Positions 56,461 through 64,000 of a DNA stretch of 64,000 bases are shown in pieces. A program made the translations under genes and the position numbers. Every line of letters starts with the position of its first letter. Position 1 is the first letter of the stretch. The notes beneath the pieces are model-generated. The model had not been told where the DNA came from. It did not search any database and saw only the letters and a list, made by a program, of their open reading frames with translations. The DNA is from Oscarella lobularis (Eukaryota > Porifera > Homoscleromorpha > Homosclerophorida > Oscarellidae), in the NCBI RefSeq assembly GCF_947507565.1, contig NC_089178.1:1488001-1552000 (forward strand). The letters run 5' to 3'.

Positions 56461-58414
56461 CTACGTCAAGACGGTCGTTTCCGACGATACCGATGGCGGG
56501 GGTGATTGAGACGCTGGTTCTGTTGTGCTCTCGTTCTTTTGCTCGTCCGACAGGCTCTCCGATTCTATGCTGCTGTCTTCTGATTTGAGGCTCTGCATCA
56601 CCTTTCTGTGCTTGTAGATAACCCACGCAGCGCCCGTGATGAACAAGCCGCAAAAGAAGCACGAGATGCATACTAAGGCTAAGACGACAGACGAAATGCG
56701 GTTGGAATCATCCTCTGGTTCTTCGGTTATTTGACCTAGAATGCGCATTTGTCTCAAAAACGTTTCTGAAATGAGGACTCACTGGATGGCTCCGAAGTCG
56801 GTGGAGGCGGTCGACATTTGCGCTTGCGAATCCTTTTTCCTCTTATACAAGGTGGGGGCGGCGGCGGCGGCGGTAATGACGGATCTCCGGACCCATAATC
56901 GCTTGGTTCTTCGGGACGCTCAAATATGTAAAAAGCAGTAGGAATGGTAAACTCGTACGTCGCGTTCACGGGCACCGGTTCGCTCATTGGAGTGCATCCA
57001 CTGTTGTGATGAAGAGGACACTAAGGAAACATATCGATAACGACTGCCAGACCTTTCATATCTCTGTACGCACCTTTGGTAAATAGAATATGTGACCGTG
57101 ATTATGTGGCCAACAAAGAGCGACTTGGCACGTCAAAAACGTGTATTTGGTAAACATGGCTAGATATTGAGTGCTGAGATCAAAGCAGAAGGTAAATTCT
57201 GAGGGATTGTTGTCTTTGAAGTAGACGACGTCCTCTGCATGCTTAGCCGGACATCTACAAGAAAAAATCTGAACTACTACACCGTAACATTATATGATGT
57301 ACCCTCGATGAAGGATGCGTTGATAATCTCCTCTAGCAAGCTTATCCTTTACCGGTACTCTGTCCGAATGAGCAAAGCACTCTTGAACAACCATCCAATC
57401 CCGAACCACCTCAGCTACAACACAATAAATTACTTAACTACCTAATTAACTCAAACGACGCATATGTATCAGACTTTTAATTGCAGAATTTTTCCAATGA
57501 ACGCACAAACTGTGCTCGCTATTTGCATTCCATTTCTCAACGTAGTTTTCTATTGTTAATATTTTATGCTTTTCTTTCAAGCAGTCACTACGGGCTTTGC
57601 TAGCTGTGTTTGATTTTATCTTGTAGAGGGATACTTCCGGAAAATATGCGTAGTGAGGGGTCGAAAAACTCTCTTTTCCCCCATTGCCAAGCCCCGTGTA
57701 AAAGGTACAAGAAATCGGATATCGATGTAGCGCCGTAGAATTTTGACCGTCACTAGTCGAATTGTAGACAATAACCTACATCAAACTTGTTACAGATTTT
57801 AACGAGGATCTGTTGCTTACATCATTGTAAAACGTCAGCAATTTTGTTCCCTCCTGTTTTGTCGAAGAGCCACAAAGGCGCTGAGAATTAATGTCAATTC
57901 TCCATACTATCAGCGGACCAAGAGTTGGATTTTTGTAGTTTGTATAATTGCACGTTGGATCGCGGAGAGTCACTCGTCCGTCCGAGCGAATAGCCACCGG
58001 CGCTCGAATTCGCATCTCGTGCGGTAAACACTCAGGTACCAACGGTTTCGTAGGGCCGCTGGGAGAGGCGTGAGATAATGCACCTGAAAACGAAAGATCG
58101 TCGTTCACGGAAGGACGCACTGCCGAAGGGCACGAATAATAAACAAGTAGTGTGAGAGTATCTACGTCTAGCTAAACGCAAACTAGACTGGTCACTCGCG
58201 ATAAATGCAGATTGTGTAAGAGGGACTGAGAGGAAAGGAGAATTTTGCGAACACCCGGAAACGGGAGGGGACCTTGCAGGAAATACAAGCGAGGGTTTTC
58301 TATACTTGTAGAGAGGCAAAGTCGTTCTATACAGTCATTTACACTACCTAAAGTAAACAGGACGAAGATGATAGTGGGAAAATTACTGCTCTTGCTCCTG
58401 CAGTTTTGAGTCAT
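56461..58414 (-). CDS. ZP-domain transmembrane protein
   Basis: The ATG at 58412-58414 starts a signal peptide (SSNFPTIIFVLFTLGS). Later exons carry a zona pellucida domain: LVPECLPHEMRIRAPVAI, CNYTNYKNPTLGPLIVWRID, and LCGSSTKQEGTKLLTFYNDV, followed by Cys-bearing strands (EFTFCFDLSTQYLAMFTKYT, LTCQVALCWPHNHG, CPLHHNSGC). A basic/proline-rich segment (RGKRIRKRKCRPPPP) could hold the usual cleavage site. One membrane helix (SSVVLALVCISCFFCGLFIT) and a short acidic tail end at 56461. ZP domains polymerise into extracellular filaments, and the specific role here is unknown. Exon joins in the middle are approximate. Confidence 0.72.
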
Positions 58415-59049
58415 CACTGCGTGCCGTTGCTGCTGTGGGGAGAGAGGAAGAGGAAAGAAGGTGAGTCAACCGTGCGGTATTATGACTGAGTCACTGACCG
58501 TGTAGGAAAAGAGAGTACCGGGTGTGCAAGAGATCCGCTCCGCGGCGACTACGAAAATAAGCCCGGAGTTGCGCGTCGCGTCGCCAGTCTACTGAGAGCT
58601 CCGTCGCGAAAGGAGGAGCTAGCTAGAGCAAATCAGAGAGATCGTTTATAATCGAATTTCCGCTCCGATTCCTCGATTTGTGCGCATATGTTGTCCAAAG
58701 CGTAATCTGATTTCCGCGTGTGCGTCATAGTGCTACGGTTTTTGGAAAGTTCTCGTTATTTGATCAGGCGCTCGAACATCAGTGTACCTACGCGAATCTC
58801 CGGAGCGGGGCGCATGACTCGAAGCCACGTCTAGACCGTACAATAGCGTGTCTGATAGCGTGTCTGATAGCGTGGAAAATCGATAAAAATCGCGTCCAGA
58901 GCCTCGGGCATCTCCTGAACTTCGAACTTGGTACCACGCTTTCCTGAACTTCGAGCTTTGTGTACCACGTCCGGTACCACGTCCGGCGCACCACGTCGTT
59001 TCGCAAGAGCTTTCTTTCTTTATACGGGCGTTTTCCGACGTCATCAAAG
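58415..59049. promoter_or_regulatory. Divergent intergenic region, ZP gene / PIGA
   Basis: 635 bp between two start codons on opposite strands. A direct repeat AGCGTGTCTGATAGCGTG lies at about 58845-58872, and TACCACGTCCGG at about 58967-58988 is repeated in tandem. It should contain both promoters; no TATA box is obvious. Confidence 0.45.
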
Positions 59050-60983
59050 ATGTCGCACAACGTTTGGTAAGAAAAAGTACGGCGTGAAGAGGACGACGGT
59101 TCATTTTCGCATTTCAGCATGGTGTCGGATTTTTTCTATCCTAACGTGGGGGGAGTAGAGACTCACATATACCAGTTGTCTCAGTGCCTCATCGAAAGAG
59201 GTCACAAGGTGCGCAGTCAAAACAGAATTCGCAACGGCTATTTCATTTCCTGTTCTCTGCCCCGTCTGCGGTCCAAGATCGTGATCGTGACGCACGCATA
59301 CGGCGACAGAATAGGAATTCGCTACCTGAGCAATTTCCTGAAGGTCGCCACAAATATGTCCCATGTTTGGGCGCTGTTGTTAATATTCATGAGCGAAGGT
59401 CTACTATCTTCCGGTGACCACCTTCTACAACCAAAATACGCTGCCCACGGTGGTCACCACACTTCCTCTCTTCAGGGATATTCTCGTTAGGGAAAGAATA
59501 ACGATATTCCACTCTCATTCCGTTAGTTCGATCGTTTATGTTGAATTACGAGTTGTGGTTGTGCTAGAAACCTTTCTTCAGGCCTTTTCTGTTCTCGGTC
59601 AGGAAGGGATTCTCCACGCGAGAACGTTGGGAATTAGAGCCCTTTTCACTGACCATTCTTTATTTGGATTCGCCGACGGCAGTTCCATTATAACAAACAA
59701 GTTCCTGGAGCTATCTTTAGCTGATGTTCATCACGTTATCTGCGTTTCCCATACTAGGTAGAAAATAGATCAGCTTTTTTTTCTCGTTATAGGGTTTTGT
59801 ACAGTAAGGAGAACACGGTTCTAAGAGCGGCCTTATCTCCTGGAAATGTATCAGTTATTCCCAATGCCATAGACACAACGCAATTCATCCCAGACCCGTT
59901 GGCGCGAAATCCTAAAAGGGGTACGTTGTGCTTTTTTGCTGCGTTGATATCATTATTATGTGTCCCATTTTGTTACAGTTACAATTATTGTCATGAGTCG
60001 TTTGGTCTATCGAAAAGGAATGGATTTGCTAGCGCGCATCATTCCAGCAATTTGTTCCTCTTACACGAATGTCGACTTCATTATTGGCAAGTCATAGAGC
60101 TACGTTGTCGTCTGTATTATTTCCTTCCTCCTAGGAGGTGATGGGCCCAAAAGGGTTGAACTTGAAGAAATGCGCGAACAGGAGCAGCTGTTTAATCGAG
60201 TCCAGTTCCTGGGCGCTGTTAGTCATGACGACGTCAGAAACGTTAGTCGAACGCGTACACAATGTCGTCGTCGCTTTACGCTGCCTGCTAGGTCCTAGTC
60301 AAGGGAGACATTTTTTTGAATACGTCGTTGACGGAAGCCTTCTGCATTGCAATCGTTGAAGCTGCCAGCTGCGGGTAGGCGTCTAATTTATTAAAAAAAT
60401 AGAATCCGGTTGAGTTGACTTGTTGACAAAATGAAAGGCTGCTTGTCGTCAGCACTAGAGTGGGCGGCGTTCCTGAAGTTCTTCCAAGTGACATGATTCT
60501 AATGGCAGAGCCAAGAGTCCAAGGTCAGAGCCGAACGAATCTCACTTTTTTACTTTCCTTGTATACACTCAAATTAGCTCTGACGGACGCCCTCCACGAC
60601 GCAATTCGTATGATCAAAGAAGGACGGCATTTGCAGCCGAATGAATCCCACGAGCGAGTAGAAAAAATGTATCAGTGGAAAGACGTTGCAGCTAGAACAG
60701 AAAAGGTCAATAATTGATTTATGAAAATGAGAGTGCACGTATGTACATATATAGAATCCAGGTGTATGATCTGGTGGCAGGACAGCCGGCGTACACACTG
60801 CAAGAAAGACTACAGAGGTAGATGAATGCGGTGTAGGAAGTAGTATGTCTTCTGTTCTTGTGTGTTGTATGAAGGTATCGCAACGGAAGACCAATTGCCG
60901 GAGTCTTCTATGGACTGGTTGTGATCGTAGAGGTTTTCTTCCTTTGGCTTCTTGAGCTTCTACGGCCAGAGAAAGTATGTTAG
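59050..60983 (+). CDS. PIGA: GPI-GlcNAc transferase catalytic subunit PIG-A
   Basis: This family-4 glycosyltransferase transfers GlcNAc to phosphatidylinositol at the ER, the first step of GPI-anchor synthesis. MSHNV joins across a 51-nt intron to [20 protein letters not shown] and [11 protein letters not shown]. Then follow [92 protein letters not shown], and the EX7E catalytic motif in [16 protein letters not shown], then [11 protein letters not shown]. The C-terminus carries the usual membrane helix ([20 protein letters not shown]). The stop is at 60981-60983. It is convergent with EVI5, with 218 bp between stop codons. Confidence 0.92.
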
Positions 60984-61201
60984 AAAGCATGCAAAGCGTG
61001 TTCTTATCTTTTTCTCGACATCTCAGGACATTGACGTTGTTCCAAGTCCAAAGCCTCAAACAAAAAGCAAAAAGTATTTTCATCACTGTATATAATAACG
61101 TTGCGCATCTGCTAATAATTTACGGTGCACTGATTACTGAAAGAAAATTTCTTGCTAGCGAAAATGGTCCGCAATTTTGGATTCTATGTACAAATTAAAC
61201 A

Positions 61202-63891
61202 CTACACCCATTGTTTTTCGAGTGACTCTTCGCTATCCCGAGTCCCATCGAATTCATCGTCATCGCTGTCAGCTAGATCTTTCAAGGTTTCCTTTCCATT
61301 CGGAGTCTGGATTACCTATTAGAATTAGAAAAACGGATTCTAAATGTACTCACGCCTTCACTCTCCGGAATTTCTTCACCAACGTCCTTCCACTCTTCAA
61401 CTTCTGTAAAATACAGTATTGATTAATTAAATATCAAAAAGATGAGCCAAAATAATAAGGACCGACTTTCTGCGCCGTTCTCTGACGTAAGACCGTCAGA
61501 TTCTTCAAGCGCTAGCTGAAGAAAGATTAAAATTCCTTTGTATTCTCGAAATATCATTGCACTCTGACCCTTCTTCGTAACGTAATTTTCTCGTCTTGCA
61601 GCTCCCTGATAATTCGCTGCGATTCTCTGTCTTTCTTTTTGAGCACTTCAATCTCCATTCGCAACTTCATTACATCATCTGACGTCACTTCCTGTCCGTC
61701 CACAAGACCAAGTAGATCCTTAGCACCTTTCGATCTCAAAGAAGACAAAAATTCGTCCTATCCAAAACCCCTTCAGCGTAAGAAAATATCTTGACTGTTA
61801 CGTCAATCTACTTACAGCTGCTTTGAGTTCGACAACCTTCTCATCCCTCTCTCGCAACTTTTTGGTCACCTCAGCTAACTCTCGTTTCAGTACAAATATA
61901 CCTTCCGCTTCTTGAGCCAAATCAACTTGCCTCTAAAAATATTTTCACGACTGCGTGAGACCAATTTGACTTCTTTTTCTATGCTTTACTTCTATAAGCC
62001 TTCCAGCTAATGAAGAGCTTTCCAATTCAAGGTGAGTGACCCGGTCCTGAAGCAAACGATTCTCACTCCGCAGCCGCGTGTTTTCTTCGGATTCCTGCGT
62101 GGCCCTTAGTCGCATTGCTTCGTACTCTCGTTCGACTCTGAATGAATATCAAAATGTGTGAAGTATAGCATTTATTGGTTATAAACCTTTTCATTTTTTT
62201 GGTATTATATTTAACTTGCAGTGCTACTGCGATGAGCTGTTCTGGATTGCGTTCATGAATGGCACGCATTTCCTTTTGAAAATGCTGATAAAACAAAACA
62301 TTTGTAATTAAATAATGACAATTAGATTTCTGAATATCTCGCCTTCTGCATTCCCTCCATGTCTAGCTGAAGAAGCTGGGCTTTACTGCACTCCAATAAA
62401 GCAATGCCAAACTTGAACAATATTTCCATACCCTTAATAGAAAAACACTATAGTAATAATTTTTCATTCACATATTAAATCATACGTCTAAAAAGAAAAG
62501 GTCCATTATTCGCAAAACCAACTGTACGGGCAAAGACGTTGCAAACATGGTCAGAAACCACGACGATGCCCACAAGGACGTATAGAATGCCTAGGAAAAT
62601 AAACAATAAAATCAGAAGCACGTAAAATCCCTCTGTTTAGCTAACCTGGGCTTGGAAATGCAAATAGAGATCCGGAACAGATTCCTTTACAAAACAAAAA
62701 AAGCAAAAAAGCGAATGACGCAAATAAAGATTCTCATTGGGGATAGTACAGTACTGACTTGCATAAGATGTTCAAGGAGATAAAAGCAGAGGTTGAGGTG
62801 AGCCATGGACGGCGTAAAGAGAGGACGCATTCCATAGTCTTCCATCAGTTTGACAAAAACGCTAAACGCCTCTTCTTCCGGCATCTGGTGAGAAATAGAA
62901 AATGCAAAGTGTCACAGACGAAGATCAATGGAAACTGACCGCCATCAAAAGCATTCCCACAATAAAGGGACTACCTTGACAATAGCCAACCTCTCTGTCA
63001 TGCAAAGAATACGCCTGCACAAAGGAACTAGAAAGAGGATTCCTCCACGGCCAAAAAAAAGACAGAAACCTTGACAACATTAAAGAGTGCCTCTTGGCCA
63101 AGGCTATTCTGCTCCTTGAAGAGATCGTGCTGCGGAAACGTGCGCGCAATATCCCGCTGTATGATTTTCTCGCAGGGTGACGACAACTGCGTTTCAAAAG
63201 AGGAAGAGAATTAGATTGTTTTAATTTCCCACGTGTTCTAAGGTTACTTCGAGCAATTCGCCATACGTCTCCTTCAACGGCGAATCGAACGACTTGCTCA
63301 ATAGTTGCCAGGCGAGACCTCGCACGGCTTCCGGTATTCCGTCTCGAACCAGTTGTCGAACGTGCTTGGGCCGTTTCTGTACGTTCTCGTCCCAATTCGC
63401 GATAACGGCGCCCCACGCAAGATAAACGTCTTCTTCTGTGGGAGGAGTCGTCGTCGTCGTCGTCGCTACCTGATGCGCGAGCGCGTGGGCGAATGAATGA
63501 AGGAACACCTCGTCTCTTCCCCACTTACGTCAACGTTCGACGACTTCCGGAAGGTGGCCGATAGGGAAGAGAGTTTCTTCGCCACTTGTTCGATCGCGTG
63601 GTTCAGCGCGCTTTTCACCTGAAAAAGGGCATCTTTTTTATTTTATTTTTATCGCTCTTTCGCGTGGGTCACTTTTGGCGGAGGCGAATGCGAGACGACG
63701 TCTTTCGCTTTTACTACGATCTTTCGGCGAGAATCTCGTTCGATTAGCCTAGAAAGAGATGCGAAAGGAAGGTGAACGCTTTTTCGTCGTTTCTCTTCCG
63801 TTCTTCTTTCTACTTACTTGTTCTGTTCCTCTAGTTTCGCCAAAAGCTCGGCATCCTCTTCGGTCATACGCTCCTTCGTAGGCTGATCCAT
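61202..63891 (-). CDS. EVI5: EVI5-type TBC-domain RabGAP
   Basis: This is a GTPase-activating protein for Rab proteins (Rab11 in vertebrates) linked to recycling endosomes and cytokinesis. The N-terminus is MDQPTKERMTEEDAELLAKL. The TBC domain follows: VYLAWGAVIANWDE, QLVRDGIPEAVRGLAWQLLS, SSPCEKIIQRDIARTFPQHD, with the catalytic Arg in RDIAR, then AYSLHDREVGYCQGSPFIVG with the catalytic Gln in YCQGS, MPEEEAFSVFVKLMEDYGM and SMAHLNLCFYLLEHLMQ. KYNTKKMKR and a long coiled coil come next. An acidic tail ends LEKQWV-stop at 61202. Introns are short throughout. It is shorter than the vertebrate protein. Confidence 0.88.
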
Positions 63892-63926
63892 TCCAGCAGG
63901 CGCTCAATTCGCTCCTAGTACGCAAA
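63892..63926. promoter_or_regulatory. 35-bp head-to-head spacer
   Basis: Only 35 bp separate the EVI5 ATG (minus) from the next plus-strand ATG. Their 5' UTRs must overlap or be nearly absent. Confidence 0.4.
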
Positions 63927-63958
63927 ATGGATCCTTCGACTCATCGCACGAAAAGAAC
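63927..63958 (+). CDS. First exon of a gene running off the right edge
   Basis: ATGGATCCTTCGACTCATCG encodes MDPSTHRTKR and is followed by a strong donor (GTAAGG) at 63959. This matches the local gene style. The product cannot be told from eleven residues. Confidence 0.45.
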
Positions 63959-64000
63959 GTAAGGAGATACGGGCTATTGCAAAGTCCCGTAGACCTAGAC

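Overview
This window is eukaryotic nuclear DNA from an animal, most likely a sponge. Its genes are broken by many very short GT-AG introns, typically about 45-60 nt. Its proteins match animal families: COG7, AMP deaminase, ABCG, HACE1, RalGPS, PRPF4, NTMT1, AMSH/STAMBP, heparan sulfate 2-O-sulfotransferase, PIG-A and EVI5. A sponge-type short-chain collagen (C4 family) and a nuclear copy of mitochondrial cox1 that uses TGA for tryptophan point the same way. The compact layout would fit a homoscleromorph sponge, but that is only a guess.

Layout. 1-8.3 kb: a large minus-strand extracellular repeat gene (PA14 plus a G8-like/beta-helix unit). It carries several reading-frame lesions, and a MITE and a 1.6-kb foldback element lie in its 5' part. 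8.5-24.2 kb: four minus-strand housekeeping genes (COG7, AMPD, an ABCG2-like transporter, HACE1). 24.5-27.1 kb: plus-strand RalGPS, divergent from HACE1. 27.3-32.9 kb: minus-strand PRPF4, NTMT1 and STAMBP, with only 116 and 74 bp between coding regions. 33.3-42.1 kb: a nested mobile-element block bounded by short inverted ends and a 7-bp target duplication. It contains direct repeats, a large palindrome, a foldback element and a nearly complete tyrosine-recombinase retrotransposon on the minus strand, with Ngaro/PAT-type split direct repeats, a spliced gag-like gene, RT-RNase H and recombinase.

42.6-46.1 kb: a plus-strand FAD-dependent oxidoreductase gene. 46.8-49.4 kb: two tandem short-chain collagen genes, both broken, one by a cox1 NUMT and a frameshift, the other by a transposon fragment. 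50.1-52.2 kb: tandem repeats and a MITE. 52.4-56.3 kb: an intronless carbohydrate sulfotransferase and HS2ST1. 56.5-58.4 kb: a minus-strand ZP-domain membrane protein. 59.0-61.0 kb: PIGA. 61.2-63.9 kb: an EVI5-type TBC RabGAP, convergent with PIGA. The first exon of another plus-strand gene starts at 63927.

Functional themes are membrane traffic (COG7, EVI5, STAMBP, HACE1, RalGPS), sulfated glycan and GPI synthesis (CHST-like, HS2ST1, PIGA), and extracellular matrix or adhesion (PA14 protein, collagens, ZP protein). The genes are neighbours rather than a pathway cluster. The most unusual DNA is the nested element block and the inverted-repeat elements near 5-8 kb. Several coding lesions could be real decay or assembly indels, and this cannot be settled from the sequence alone.
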